Part shown: positions 1 through 13,804 of the stretch, one piece after another | Position numbering within the stretch: position 1 is the first letter of the stretch | Layout of the letters: every line of letters begins with the position of its first letter | Source: Cubamyces lactineus | Lineage: Eukaryota; Basidiomycota; Agaricomycetes; Polyporales; Polyporaceae | Assembly (NCBI GenBank): GCA_022376465.1 | Contig: JACDTU010000001.1 | Coordinates: forward strand, 2,790,001-2,854,000 | Direction: 5' to 3' | Length of the DNA stretch: 64,000 nucleotides | Notes under the pieces: model-generated | Seen by the model: only the letters and a program-made list of their open reading frames with translations | Databases searched by the model: none | What the model was told of the DNA's origin: nothing | Program-made: the position numbers and the translations under genes

Positions 1-835
1 TGGCAGGCACCCGAATGGAAGTCTCTTCAAAGTCGAAATGGGGCACGGAGTCCGGGCGTGCGTATATTACCGCGTCTTCTTTGCCAGCCCGCGGTCCCGA
101 TGGACGGCTCCAGACCCGTCGCTAGAGCAATATGAATCACCCCGCAACGTCAGCCGTCCCAACCGTTCCAAGTCCAGCGCGACCCTGAAAAGCGCTAGCG
201 CGCGTCTAATATTTCACCAGTAATGTGCGTATGTGCATGTAAGGATACAGAGGGGGAGAACGGGAGGAGAGGCATAGGTCGGCTGGTACGATAGAACAAA
301 CACCGCAGAGGCGGTTTAATAAGGTAGTACAACGAGACGAACTCCGATCTAGATGGTGAGGATGGGTGGTGGCCAGAAACAGACAGGTGTGAAGAAGTGT
401 CTAGGAGATCCAACGTGATATATCTCCAGGAGGGCAAGTGGGGCGACGGGCTAATCTGCCTGTAAGGTTTTGCGAAGTAGTCAAAGGGAGGACAGATAGG
501 ACGGGGTAGTGTGGGCGTGAAACGAGGAGGTAGATCAAGCTCCAGATGGCAAGGAGATCATACGGGGTAGATGGGGATAGAGGAGTAGGCAGAGAGAAGA
601 GGGAGGAGGACGAATGAGAGACACGAGGATGACGGAGGAAAGAGGATGGAGGGATATGCATAGTGGTGTCGTCGAGGGGAGGATAGGGATGCATGGGTGG
701 CGGGTCGTGTTATGCGCGCGCAAGGACAGAGAGGCAGAGAGACGGAGACGGAGACAGAGTGAAGACGCGAACATGAGCGAATATGAAAAGATAAATATCC
801 AAAGCCGCTCCCAAGCGGGACCGCACGGCGCATCA
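1..835. other. 3' flank of the transcription factor gene
   Basis: No gene is recognised. From about 230 to 830 the + strand is strongly purine-rich, including a GAGACG-type simple stretch near 735-760. The minus-strand transcript of the neighbouring gene would therefore have a pyrimidine-rich 3' region. Open frames here show no familiar protein. Confidence 0.6.
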
Positions 836-3800
836 TCACCCAGACATAGTGTTGTAGAACTTGTACTCGCCCCACATCTCCGCACCAGGTGTAGCGACGG
901 GCTCGCTCTGCGGCTGCTGTGTCTGCTGCTGCTGCGCCCAGCCCTGGACATGGGACGACACGCCCATCCCCGGATGCGGATGATGCCCGTGCCCATGTCC
1001 GTGCGAGCTCGGTGGAGGGACGTACTCATGCGGGTGAGAATGCGACGTCGCGTACGCAGAGTGGTGCGTCCGGTCCTGCTGAGGTTGCTGTGGTTGCATG
1101 TAGTGCTGCTGCTGCTGTTGTTGTTCGTGCCTGTGCGGGAGCGTCGTCATCGCCGGCGCGATGCTACCCGTGCCCGCCCCGGAGGGATCCATGGGCGCAG
1201 GAGCAGACATGATGCCCATGCCAATACCATGCGGGTGACCCACGGGACCGCTCTCGTACCCCGAGGAAGGCCCGGCAGAGGGTGCATAGGGTATGTAATA
1301 CCCAGGTTGGCTTGTAGGAGGGTATGCGGTCGCAGGACTCTGCTGGGGATACCGGCTCTGCGGCTGGGGTTCGTACATTGTCGCGGACTGAGGCGAGTCG
1401 TAGTTGCTGTGAGCGCTGTACCTTCGATCGTCGATCATGTCGTCCCCGCTGCTATACGGCATGCTGTAGTCGTCCTGCTGCTGCATATGGTCTTGCGCTG
1501 TCGACGCTGTAGTCGGAGCAGATGGCGGATAGCTGTCGTACGGCGTAGAAACGGAAGGCGACTCGGGGACCGAGCCAGACGCACGCGACGAATTGCTGGG
1601 AGGCAATGAAATCTTGATAGTCGACGTCAAGGGAGAAGGAGGTGGAGGGGCCGCACGCGCAGAGGGAGCAGGCGTAGCCCCAGCAGCGGTGGAGACCGAC
1701 GACGTACGCTGCCGCCTCGGCACTGACTGCCCAGTCATCTGTCGAACGATGAGCGAGCCGTCGTGCGCCTTCGCGCTGTTCTTCTCCTTTCCTTTCTCCT
1801 TGTCTTTCTCCTTCGCCTGCTTCTTCGCGTCTGGCTTCGTCTTCCCCTCCCGGGCTGCTAACGCATCCTTGCTCGACTGCGAGGCACGAGACAACGATGA
1901 AGAGCCAGAAGCGCGTGGCGTGGCGTCCGCTCTCGATGAGCTGACGGACGCGCCGACGAAAGGCAGCTGGAAGCCCGACGAAGTGATGAGCGGCTCTGGC
2001 TCGATCTCCGAGTGCTTCCTCTTGCTGCCCGTCGACGCACTCCCACCAGAGTTCCCGCTGCTCCGCGCAGCCTCAGCCTTGCGCTTCATAGTCTCGACGA
2101 TCTTCACAGCCTCCGTCCTGCTTCCAGGGCCATTCTTGTCCGTGCGAGTGCCTTCAACACCTAACCTCGACGGACCAAGCTGCTTGAGGACGTCCAACGC
2201 ACACCCGACGCTCTTCATGCCCTCATTCGCGATGATGCTCATCGGTTCCTGGATGACCGCATGTGCGCACACGACCGCCGCGTCGAACAACGTCCGCCCA
2301 AAGTCGTAGAAGTCAAACACCGCCGGCCGCGTCTGGCCCCAGACGGAGTGGAGCACGCGCGCCGCGGACACGATGTTGTGCGCGGCAGTGATCGTGCCAA
2401 AGACGGCTTGGTGCGATGGCCTCTGTGCCGCCGCGGCCTCCTTGAGGAAGGGCAAGTAGAGCTTCATGATGAGGCGTTGCGCAAGGATCGCGAGCTCGCA
2501 CTTCTGCGCGAGGCGGATGGGCGATCCGGACAGCGGGGGAAGAGGCTTGGACATATCTTCCGTAATCTCCAGACGGAACCCAGCGGGCAGCTCGCCGAGG
2601 AAGGTGGTGACTTCGCCCTCGGTGACTGCCGCCTGATCGATGGAGAGCTCGAACCCGTCTTCGCCGAGCGGATCCCGGAACGTCTGCTTCTTGACGTTCT
2701 TGACCAATTGCGCAAGCCTGGGGCTTGTGTTCAGCGCGGGCACGAAGACGAGATGGGAGCAAGGGGAGGTGCATTACCTGCATTTAAGCCCGAAGTACAC
2801 TGATGACGTGTCGCTGTCCGCGCTCTCCGGGATGGGCAGAGTTGTCGACGACGGCGTGAACTTCTCTTCGTCGACGTCCGCAGGCACCCGAGTCGTATGC
2901 GTGTTGTCCGCAATGAGCGGAGGGTGCCCCATACAATCGGCAACGAAGCTACCGGAAAGAAGTCAGAACGCCAATTCGCGGAAGTTGATGCACGGACTTA
3001 CAGATCGTAGTAGAACACGTCCCACCAAAGCCGCCTTCGGGTTTCCGCCTCGAACAGGTTGTACGTCCCGGGAAACTCGTCAGGGTCGATGGCCAGGCCC
3101 ATCATTCGCGCGACGTTAACCATCTTGCCAACCTATACCTTGGATCAACACTTCTCCCGTCCAGCTGCCTCCGCGGTATAGACTTACCAATGGGAAGACG
3201 TTCTGTGCTACGCTCATCTGACCTTCATGCAGCATGAACAAGACCTGTAGAATCATAGCCATGACGGAGTCGTGGTCGTACGCAGCCGTCTTTTCATACA
3301 ACTGCAACGACTGCTCCGATAGAGCGAACAACGTAGCGGACGTGCCAGTAGCATCTGCTGGGGGCGGTGGAGGCGGGGGAGCAGAAGAAGGATCTGAGAG
3401 ACCACCGGCAGCGTCAGTACGGTCAGGCTCCTCGTTACGGGTCACGAGCGCGCCCAGGGCGAACGCCGCGCATGCTGCCGAAAAGAAGCTGAGGGTGGGC
3501 TTCGGAGCGTTGTCGTCGGGGCCCCTTGAGCCAGGAGGCGGCCCAGGCGCACGGCCTTGGTCCTTCTTCCCACCAGGCTTCGAGAAGAAAATGTCGCGAG
3601 CAAGCTCAGCTTTGGACTTGGGCCCAGTGCTGAGCGAGACAGTACCGCCCTCTGCCCAAGTAAATATCGCAGCTATCCGTTGCTCGAAGTTGGGAATGTT
3701 GAAGGATGGATGAAGTAGCATCGTTTCCCTGAACGCTTTGAGGTATCGCGAGCGCTCAGGTTCGGCAGGGAGATAAGACACGAGACTGGCCGTCACCTGA

Positions 3801-4973
3801 GGTAGAGCAGACGGGCCAGCAGAAGGAGGCGGCAAGAAGACTTCGTAGGGTGCAGGTGGGTGCAAGGTGCCCAGAATGCCGACAGGGAGGTGTACACTAC
3901 CTCCATGTGTAGATGATGAAGTGGGTATCGAGGCTGCTGTGGGTTCGAGCTTTACACCTGCACTAGACGCAGAAGGGCGTATGGGACCAGCGCTGGAGTC
4001 CTGGATAGACCGCCTAGACGATTTGGCATCGCCAGCATCGTCCTCCAGCTCACCGAGCCATAGACTGACGACATCTTCCAAGTTGATGACCACAGAGCTA
4101 CCAGACGCGCCTTGAGCCAACAATGCGCGGTCGTTGCACGGCAAACCAGCTATTTGGTTAGAGTAGGAAGTCGCAGGACCGGCCCGGCTGGGACTAGCGA
4201 CTGCTGATGGTTGACGCAACGAAGGTAGTCCGGCAAGCGCAGCAGAGACTGACGTTGAGGGAGAAGATGATTGTAGCTGGGCAATAAATCTCTCGATTTC
4301 CATGACGCGATTATGCAGCGTTTGAACGTCACTGGCGCGCATGTGAGATGCAGGGAGCGGCGAGTTCACGCAGTGCGACTTACACTTTCTCTGCTGCTGC
4401 CTGTGAGTACACACATCGTTGTACGGTATCACGTTTGAGGCAGGAGCTGCAGGGTGTCCGTCGGTCGCACCTAAGCTTCAGCCGTTTGCACTATGGGCAA
4501 AAAGGTAAGCATGACTTCCAGCCCAGCTCGGACGCGTTCCTTGCGGCTGACAACCTGGGTGAGGGGTTTGATCACGATCGACGCGCTGTTTAGTCCGATA
4601 CGAGGCGCCCAGCGGGGACCACAGTCGGCACAGTCGCACCCCAGACCCATCCTGACCATGCCGAAAAAACGATCGCTTACCTCTGCACAAACGACGGTGA
4701 TGCGGGAGCGGATATGTCTACAAGAACGTTATTCAGGCGTTGTGGGAGAGATGGAGCAAGTGCGCGGGGACCGAGTACGCACGCTCCGCTAGAACTCTTC
4801 TGCTGGGAGAGGGCAGGTTGTGAACTCCCTGAGGCTGATGAGGAGGGGTCGGCGGTGTGCCCGTTCTGCATAGATGACGATGACGCGGATGGGACAAAAG
4901 ACATGGCTGCAGCGGCTGGGGTGCTAGGATGATGGTGTACAGAGTCGATGTCGAGGCCGGGCGCCGCCTCCAT
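836..4973 (-). CDS. Zn2Cys6 fungal-specific transcription factor
   Basis: Seven exons join in frame to 1217 residues: 4783-4973, 4681-4717, 4384-4490, 3188-4331, 3002-3123, 2778-2948 and 836-2717. The small second and third exons together encode the binuclear zinc cluster CAECKRLKLRC followed by C-x5-C-x2-C-x8-C, with a linker and heptad-like helix (LHNRVMEIERFIAQL) right after it. The middle carries the fungal_trans homology region, including RRLWWDVFYYDL and the adjoining ADCMGHPPL. The C-terminal 400 residues are low complexity, rich in Ser, Pro, Gln, His and Tyr with a polyglutamine run, as in activation regions. The family binds CGG-type DNA sites in the nucleus. The start at MEAAPGLDID is the first good ATG after a pyrimidine-rich leader; an in-frame ATG at 5180 is less likely. 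The target pathway is unknown; the nearest candidate is the reductase locus at 9.5-20.7 kb. Confidence 0.92.
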
Positions 4974-7900
4974 AGCGTGTGTCGGCCGTTCCCAAGCAGC
5001 AAGAAAGCAGGGAGGAGGGGAGACGGCACTGGAGGAGAAGAGGAGGAAGCGGAGGTGATGGTTAGCGGAAGAGAGGGAAGGGACAAGGAGGAGGGGCGCG
5101 GGAGTTAGCCTGAGCGTCCAGCCATTCCTAGCCGATCTCATGAACCGGATGGGGACCCTCGTCACCGCCACCCTCAACAACTTAATTCACCCACTTTCTG
5201 CGGTCAAAGTACCTGGGGTCTCCCGCGACTCCCCCTGCGTCTGTCCAACTGTTTCGACCCTTGCACCGTCTGCGCTCTACGACCAGCCGCCCTGCATAGC
5301 CTAGATTCGTCTGGGGATCTAGCAATCCACCCCTCGTCCTAAGCCCTGGGCTTCTCTTGAGCGGGAGAAGGCTCGCTGAGTATTCCAAACCACGCGGTCA
5401 CCCGCGATAGACTCCGCCATCCGGAATGAACATCAAGATACGGCACACACGACATACACCGTAAACCCAGAACTGCGCTCAATCTTCGCGCCTTCGAGCT
5501 TGACCCTCTTTGGCTGTTCTCGTGGCATGACAATGGTATCTGACAGCCCTTCAGTTTCACAGCCGGACGCTCCTGCCTCCTAATGCGCTCTGTGTCCCCA
5601 AACCATTGCTCTGGATACTCCGATGCCACCAGCACATGTCCACCCATCTCTCCCACACTAACACTGCACCGAAAGCGCTGCCGGGCGCGGGTCCCCTGAA
5701 CCTCGAGTCTGAGAGTCGATGAATCATTTTCGTCGTAGCGCCAGGGCGCATCTTATGGCCGGATACCTGCCGCCCATCTGGCATCCAGAAGTATTCTCGG
5801 ATCCGGGGGGCTCATTGTTGGTGAGGATCTAGAAGGGCCATGCCGCGATCAGCTGCACCCGTCCTCTCCCAGCCCTCTCTCTTTTTGCAGCTCTCCTGCC
5901 CAACATAGGTCTCCGTGGCGGGTGGCGCTCCACCCGACCTGGTGCGCATCGTGCCATGCGGCTACTCGCCGTCCGCAACAAACCGAGTCCATGCACGTTT
6001 GTTATCCAGGTCGGCTCGTGACCAGCAACATAAGCACCCCTCCTGTTCCCCCCGCTCTCAGGCTCGATCAGTCAGCAAGGTACGGTAACGTCCCCTCCTC
6101 CATCCAGCCTCGCTACTGCAGCGTCTCCGCACGTCGCCTGACTTGCACGACGTCACTCGTCCCTCTGCGCCGGAAAATACTCACGAAATATGAAACTCGT
6201 GGGCATGATAGACTTGGGCCTTCTCGCGCGCGGGAAGAGCCAGCGAAGCGTCAGCGCGCCGGCCTTCCCACCGCAAATCCCCATTCCACCGCAGCCATCG
6301 CAGCCATCATGGGAAGAAGACGCGCCGCAGAGCACGTTCCACGCGAGGAGAGGTGTCTGGGCCGGCGGCATCTGTAGACGGGGCATTTCCTTCCCTTCTG
6401 GGGCCCCTACTCCTCCGCTCTGCCTCCCTGCAGTCTCTCACGTACGGAGCGTTTCCCTCCGTCTCCCCTGCGCATGCGACGCCCCGCTCGCGACCGCCAT
6501 ATGTCTTGTACACCTTGTGTGCCCGGAGGTCTCCAAGAGAACCTCGATGGTAACCTCGAGCATCTGGTGGCTTTCTCCGTCTGCACTACCGGGAGACTAG
6601 CTCCAAGACATTCTTGATCACGTCGACGAGACGATCCGACGCGCATCGGCAACTATCGATGTAGCACTCGCGCTGAGCCACAAGTGCAAAATTCACCGGA
6701 AGTCTTGTCAAGAAACAGACCCTCGATCGCAGTGCGTACTGCTTTCTGATGTCCCGCCGGGCAGATGCTTCGCCACATGGTGCGTAGCCCCTATACCGCC
6801 TCCTATCCTCGTACCCAACCGCTCGTTCCTCCGCAGAGCCCGAGGCGAAGAGCAGATACCCAGGTGCGTCCGCGGCACGTCCGCGCGCTCGCCGGGCTGC
6901 AACTGGTCCGCGAATGTTGCCGAGCAGCGCCCTTGCACGATCGTCCCGACGCCACAGCGCCCATCCTGCGCCATCCCTGCCTGTCCCTCCCGCTCTTGGA
7001 AAGTCACCCAGTCTTCTCTGTCAGACCATCGCCATGAGCGCAGTTCCGCCACGTCAAACTGCCCACCTCGTGTCCACCCACTTGACTCCGGCCATCATAC
7101 TCGACTCCCCATCGCGAGACGGAGGCCCGCACTGCCGCTGCACTTCGAGTTCCCGGTCTCTCTCTTCTCCTTTTCGGACCCCGCCACTCAACCAGCCGAT
7201 TCCCCTTCGACTCCCTCCTAAACTCCCCCGCGGCAAAATCCATGCCCGCGGGAACGACTTAGGGCGTGCATGCGAGCGCCTGACTCGAAGTAGTGCCGTA
7301 AAGGCGGAGCGCGAAATGGACCCCGCAGTAGGTCTAGGTGCCGTGGCCACAAAGCAGAATACTCAGCGCTTCCGGCATTGGACGCGGCGCAGTGTCCACC
7401 ACAGACGTCTCATGTTTCCGATCCATGTCGTGGCGAGTCTCAAGGCACGCCGTTCTGCGGGGTCCTAGGAACGCGTTCTCGCTTGCGTAGGTCGCCGATG
7501 CCGGCCTCTGTCCTTTTGATTCACGATAAGACACCGAGACGACGAGGATGATGGCCAATCTAGACGACCGTCTGTAAGAGGCTGAGCCATGAAGCCTCGA
7601 GCTCGCGACCTTTTGCCCTTTGACGTCCGAATCCGTACACACGCGGGCGGTCGCATTAGACACAGACGCGCGGCGGATCTGCCGTCGGACGCTATAGGAC
7701 GTTGTCAGTGTGAATGTCGACACCCAGCCCAGGATGCCCGGCGTCCCAGCTCGAGCTGCGGTATGACGCAAGCATACCGTATGGCCATATTGCAATTTTG
7801 TGGCTGCTACTATGCTGTCATTGTTCGCCCCTCCGTCACCGCGGTCTGTGGCCCGTGGTCCGTGTGTATTAGGCTCCTGCCACGGTGAGCACTGGCCATG

Positions 7901-8248
7901 TCATGCTATAGCTAACCGAGTTCATTAATTTCGCAAAGTTACAACCCCAGGCTCTCAGTGATGAATCTTCTCGTGGTCGTGGGATGGTGCCTAGGTCCGT
8001 CACGGCCCTTCCACTCTTCGGACGCGTCCAAGGGCCTCAGGGCACCAGAACGGCTCCCTGCTCCAAGGTTGACAGATGCGGGAGAGAGCTCGAATCCGAT
8101 GCACGCTTTGGGTTAGACTATCCGTCGATGCTACATTGGCGCTATTGCAACCACCCTGCGCTCGCGCTACTTGGCGACATCATCAGCGCGCAAAGAAGAG
8201 TCAAGACTCGGACAAGCACGGCAAACAATATCAATGACCTGGCACGGT

Positions 8249-8277
8249 GACATGATATGACATGATTACGACATGAT
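8249..8277. repeat. Three GACATGAT copies spaced by 10 and 11 bp
   Basis: The octamer GACATGAT starts at 8249, 8259 and 8270. The spacing is close to one helical turn, so the copies lie on the same face of the DNA. The stretch is intergenic and far from any recognised start codon. Confidence 0.8.
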
Positions 8278-8550
8278 CGCGGCGCCGACGTGTCAGTCAA
8301 GGTTGCGCTCTTCGTAGGCATCATCATCATGGTTTACGGCGACCATACCTGTCGCGACGCCGATTCGGAGACGTTCAAAGCGCCCTGGTACGTACGCACA
8401 TCGACCACACGCCCGCTCACGCACGGTATCCTGTCCCAGAGACTTGCTCGGTCCGTCAATCAGCGGCGCCGCCACATCCTCTCCGTCAATCTTACTGCGC
8501 CTAGTCTCTATGGACCATCGGCGTAATCATCGAGTCATCAAGTCGTCATG

Positions 8551-8572
8551 CATCATACATCATACATCATAC
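8551..8572. repeat. 7-bp microsatellite (CATCATA)3
   Basis: Three perfect tandem copies of CATCATA plus one extra base lie in otherwise unique intergenic DNA. Confidence 0.9.
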
Positions 8573-9527
8573 AAAATGTGGCATGCCTCCGACTTCGTGT
8601 CCCTGGGGCCTGCCGCCGGCCTTACTACGATTAGGTGATGGGGCAATTGGCAGCCTGTCCGTGAGCAACTTCGAGGTTGCAAGACGACATGTCCGGTTTG
8701 TGGGTTGTATGGCGGTAACCACCGCATTGGCCCTTCAAGCTGGCTGACTTTGTGCGCCCACAAGCGCCGCTGGTGACTGTGTCATGATTCATTCGCCGAC
8801 CGGTCATCATCGGGTGGTCCGAGACAAATAGTTCCAGTGGTTTGTAGGACGACGGTTACGTCGTCCCATGTAGGTCAGGGTAGGATGTCCACGCAAACAG
8901 TGATAGAGATATTCTGGTGTGTGATTTGTGATGAATTTATACGGCTCACGTCATGCCGCGCATACGTACGAGTACATCGACTCGGAGAGCGACGCTGGTA
9001 GAGCGCAGGGCGACTAACAACAGAGCTGAATGAATCCTGCTGCATCTGTCAGTATGCTCTGAAGAGCTTTATAACACTTGGTTACCGATCTACGTTCAAT
9101 AGCGCGCGTCTCTCCAGGGTCACATCGACAGACCAGAATCCTCTCGTCGAGTCTTGTACTACATGGCACTCACTGTGTAGCGATTCGTTGTGATTCGCGA
9201 CTCAGGCATGCACCCTGCAAGGTCGTGGAGACCATGAGCCTTGAGGTTCTTGCCCCTGGGACCTACTACGTACTATATACTTCAAGCCCTCTGGCACGCG
9301 TGCACCAGCTTGGACATGTGGGATAATCTGTCAGATTGACGTATGCTACAGATGTGCTTACTGCGTATCTATGAAGGGGTCGATGTAGAATGTGTGAACC
9401 TAGTATGCAGAAAAGTGTCTGAGGTGAATAACGTAGGTGTTGACTTTCACGTACAGGAACCTCACAATCGTGAGTGAGAACCCGTCTCGTCAAACCACGT
9501 CCCGCTCGCTCCCCGTCTCCCAAAATC

Positions 9528-12500
9528 TCACAAGAACCCCGCCTTCTTCCACGCCTCCAACCACCCCTTCGCGCGCTCCTCATCCAGCACAGGCAAGCTC
9601 GCCAGCGTCCCCGACACCCGCGTCGACTTCTCCGTCGACAAATACACCATCCCCAACGGCTCGCGCCCCGGCTCGATTTTCAGCTCCTTGTAGAAGTCGA
9701 GCAGGCGCAGCGCCGGGTTCGCCTTCATGAGCGCGACCTGCTCCGCGTCGGACGCGCTCGCGAGGCTGCGCTGCAGCGCGGCGAGCCACTCGTCGAACGA
9801 GACGAGCGGGACGCCGAGCGAGGCTGCGATGGGCGCGATGATGGTGTGCCAGGGGACGGGCGTGGGGTGCACGAGGTGCACGATTGGTTCGGGAGAGTGG
9901 CGCATCTCGGTGAAGGCTTTTGCGCTTTCGTATCCTGGGATCCAGGCGACGCTCTGCAACGTTATTCCAGTCAGGATCTTGTGTATGTACCAGAAAACAG
10001 AAGCGTAAACTCACCCCCTCGACATCAGGCAAACAGTGCGTGAACAATGCGGACTTGACGAGCGAAGGGAACCACTCCTTCTCGTTCCAGTAGCCGACGC
10101 GGTTCCCGGAGACCTGTCCGAGGCGCATCACGACGGTATGCACGCCCCTCTCCTTCGTGACGTTCTGCAGGACGTGCTCCGTTACCCATTTGCCTTCAGG
10201 GTACCCGGACCCGAACGGCGACGTGGGGTCTTCGAGGGGAACTTCTGGGGCAGGGACAGGGCCCTTGTAGTCTGGTCAAGAAAATATAATAGTGAGTAGG
10301 CGCTATCGGCGGTGAGAAGGATGGGACGTACTCATGAAGACGCCGATGGAGCTGACGAACACGACAGTCGGTGCCTGCCGGTAAGGCGAGCTGATCGCCA
10401 AGTCCACCAAATTCCGCGCGCCCTGGATGTCGACCTCGAACGACTGGATCGACATGTTGAAGTCCACCTTCCACGCTACACGCCCTCTCATGAGCATCAT
10501 ACTCTACTCACTCGAATGACCATCATCGCTCACCATTGTGCATGATATGCGTGACCGACCGCCGCACCTCGTCCAACAGCTCCGGCAAGACCCCAAAGCC
10601 CGGCTCGTGCAACGCCGCCTCGACCATCCTAAACTTCGGCGAGTCCAGCAGCGTCTCGTCCAGCCCCCTCGCGCGGAACTGCGCGCGCTGGCGCTCGAGC
10701 GCGTTCGAGCCCTTCCGGTTGAACGCATACACTCGTTCGACGCTCTCGTCCCGGAGCAAGTGCTCGAGTGCGTCACACCCAAAGCCGCCCGTCGTGCCAG
10801 TGATCAGGACGACGTCTTTCACGCCGGCCGGGCGGTCGACGAGGTCGGCAGGCCGTGCGGGGAAGTCGGCGGAGTACTTCTCGACGTACTTCCATAGGTC
10901 TTGAGGGGTGCGCGATGACGCGGACGCACCGTCGGCGTTGTTCACCACGCCGTAGACGACGCTGGTGAGGGCGGAGATCGTGGGCGCCGCGAAGACGAGG
11001 TTCATAGGGAGGCGTCTCGCCGCACCCGCGTCTTTCTCGCGGATCGCCCGCAAGATCGTGTTGCGGATCCAAGTGGCTTGCAAGCTGCACGTTCGGTCCC
11101 ACCGAGTCAATACCAGCGAACACACTGGGAGAGAAAGCACGTACCTGTCACCGCCGTTCCGGAATATATCTGCATCGTCTGCGATAGACCGACGCAGGGT
11201 GTGCTCTACAACCGCACGGACGAACGCCCGCGTGCCCTCCTCGTCCCAAGCAGCGGGCGGCTCCAAGTCGCCCTGGGCGCTGTCCTCGACCTGCTTGTAG
11301 AGCGCCTCGATCTCGTCGTTGTACATCCCGAGGATGACGTTGCGGCGTGGGGTGCCCTTGGCGTTCAAGAGGAACGGCTTCGAGGGGCTGGTTACAAGGA
11401 TCATCTATAGCGATTCCTTGTTAGCATACTATACTGAAATATTACTAGGATGAAAGAGGACTGACCTCCTTGAAGATTCGCGAGTGCTGCGGGGCAAACT
11501 CGTTTGCGCGCTCGACGGTTGACCTGTCCGACAAAGAGCACCATTTAGAACCCACATGGCTCGTACATGGGGCAACTAAACTCACCAGATCGCATTCCGG
11601 AACGCCTCAACCTGCTTAGTATCGTTCGGGTCGACCGCAAACTCGTCATGCGGCTCGACAAGTATCCCATTCTGGAACTTCCCGCGCCCGAACATGAGCG
11701 AGCACTTCACATGCGGGTCCTGGTTGACGATCTTCTCCAGCGGCAGCGGGTTCGTCTGTTGTCCGAGGCGTTTCGTCGTCAGCATAAGGTGAACATCGCG
11801 AGAGTCGAGATACAGTAGGAGAGCGGCAGGGAATGAGACCGACCTTCTCGCCGTTGGAGAGGATGATCTGCTCGTCCGCACGGCCGAAGATCCGCCAGTA
11901 GTTCGGCTTGGTGGGGTGCGGCTCGACGAGGTCGCTCGTCGCGTAGGCGTCTTGTCCGTCCAATTTCGTGTTCACCGCAGGAAGGGGCATCTCGGGTGGA
12001 GACTGCAGGACACAACGATGAATATTCCTGCGGTAAACGGCAGAGGAAATCGGATGCTGCGTACCACGACGACGACCTCGTACTTATCCTCGCCTTGGGG
12101 AACGAACTTGACAGGTTTGGAGGGTGTTGGGGTCCAGTACGACCAGTCCTTGCCGTTCTCTGCGGGCACAGTCAATTACACGCCAGATACGGCGATGCAA
12201 ACGGTACGTACTTTCCATAAACCGGTTCACCAGCCCGACCTCGGTCCTAAGCAGGCCATCAGCATCGTCCGGCAATGGATCAGTCTTACCGAGCAGGGAG
12301 AGGAACTCACAGTCCGTAAAGCGTGAACAAGTTCACACCCTGCGCCGCCAACGCATCGCCAACCTCGTTGTTCAACGGCGCACCTCCAAACAGCTACACA
12401 AAACAAAAAGGCCATGAGCGACACTACTTGACCGCTTTGAGCCAATATAACGCACCAGCCCGCCCATCCGCCGCATGACGCCGATCTTCTCTGGGTCGCG

Positions 12501-13804
12501 CGCCCATCCCTGCGTTCGTTCAAGACGTCCACGCCCGTCAGCCTTCCGCCTACAGCACCAAGACGCGTGCACTAACGCGCTCACCTCGATGAACGACGGC
12601 ACCGTCCAGACGTAGTCGCACTTCGTCGCGACGGTCTCCTGCCAGACCGCGTCGGGCGTGGGGAACGTTGGCGGGCAGGCGGGCTTGAACGTCGCGAGCA
12701 CCCATCCGTTGACGGCCTAGGATCACGCAAGCAGCACAGTCATGAGCACTCGGCACTCAGCCCTGAGAAGTCAGGTGGGGAAGGGATGACTGAGACACTC
12801 ACCACTGCGGAGTACATGAACGTGCCCAGTGCGTGGAACATGGGCGTGCCGTGGCACCCGAAGATGCATCGCGAAGCGTCGGCTCCACTGTAGACTGGAT
12901 ATCGCAGGTAAGCCATGGCGCAAGCATTTGATAGAAGGCAATGACCGAGACGTACTGGGTTCGCGGCCGAAGTTTGCGAGCATCTTGTGGGTCCAGCGGA
13001 GTGGCTTAGGGTGGCCGGTGGAACCTATGAATCAAATTCAACGTCAGTACACCGACTTCGAGATACCCATGAGCATACCACTCTCACCTGAAGAGTGCAA
13101 AATGACGGAGTGCGACTCCGGGTCAAACGACTTCGGCATCTCGACCTCCGCCTCAAACGCCGAATCCCTCTCCGCCGTCCCCTCGCCCGGGAACAAATCG
13201 TCAAACACCGGCATATCGCGCAGCGTCACCTCCTGCCCGCCATTCTCCGCCAAGAGCGCGAGCGCGTCGCGCGCGACCTCCCGGAGGACGACGTCCTGCG
13301 AGACGAACAGCTGCGCCGCGCCCGTGCGCTGCAGCATGTCCGCCACGGCCGGCGCGCCGTTCCGCGTCGAGATGAGGAACGCGGTCGCGCCCGCCCGGAG
13401 CGTGCCGACGGTGTTGCAGAAGTACGTGATCGTATCTGCACCGCGAGATGACGTGAGGCTCGGTCAGCTTACCGTCACTGTGAAGACCGGCCTGGAAGCG
13501 GGCACGGGGAAGACGTACCGGTGTTAGCGAGCACGCCGACGACGGGAGGCGTCGCGCCTGACTCGCGAGGACGCAGGCCGGACGCGACGTAGCGTGCGGC
13601 ACGGGTTATGGCCTGGTTAGCGGCGGCGTAAGTGATGAACTCGCGCTTCCCGTTGTCGTTGTAGGTGAAGAGCGGGTAGTTCGGGTTCTCCTTCGCATGC
13701 CAGTCATACACCTGTGGAAGCGCGGCGCCCGCGTCGAGGATGTCGAGCGGAGCACGGAATTCGGTCGAGAGGTGGGAGGGGAGGTCGGCGGGGACGAGAG
13801 GCAT
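9528..13804 (-). CDS. Adenylate-forming reductase (A-T-R, NRPS-like)
   Basis: Seventeen exons join in frame to 1072 residues, starting MPLVPADLPSHL. The family activates a carboxylic or amino acid as AMP ester, loads it on a phosphopantetheine arm and releases it by NADPH reduction as an aldehyde or alcohol. The adenylation domain shows the phosphate loop SSGSTGHPKPLRW (split by an intron at 13025-13087), YGLTEVG, and YWRIFGRADEQIILSNGEK, then NAKGTPRRNVI. The carrier domain has GGDSLQATWIRN with the serine that carries the arm, split by the intron at 11085-11144. The reductase domain has the nucleotide loop TGTTGGFG and the catalytic YxxxK (YPEGK). There is no condensation or ketosynthase domain. 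It differs from Lys2 in lacking the long N-terminal region. The substrate cannot be read from the sequence. Two reductase genes follow downstream and may act in the same pathway. Confidence 0.93.

Larger units (their letters stand above)
4974..9527. other. 4.5 kb gene-poor stretch
   Basis: I see no convincing gene. Open frames up to 184 codons occur, but none shows a known family, plausible exon chain or codon pattern like the neighbours. The first 140 bases are probably the pyrimidine-rich leader and promoter of the transcription factor. Two short repeats lie near 8.25 and 8.55 kb and are listed separately. Confidence 0.5.

Noticed and set aside
614..1609. A 331-codon open frame on the plus strand
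   Set aside because: It lies antisense to the low-complexity C-terminus of the transcription factor, is extremely Arg-rich and has no exon structure or known family. It mirrors the GC-rich code of the real gene.
4471..4690. Cysteine-rich open frames (GCDCADCG) as the first half of the zinc cluster
   Set aside because: They lie in an intron. The canonical CAECKRLKLRC is restored only by joining TGTGCAGAG at 4681-4689 to TGCAAACGG at 4482-4490.
9474..11410. Several plus-strand open frames of 90-190 codons
   Set aside because: They are antisense to well-supported exons of the A-T-R gene with conserved motifs and are Arg-rich shadows.
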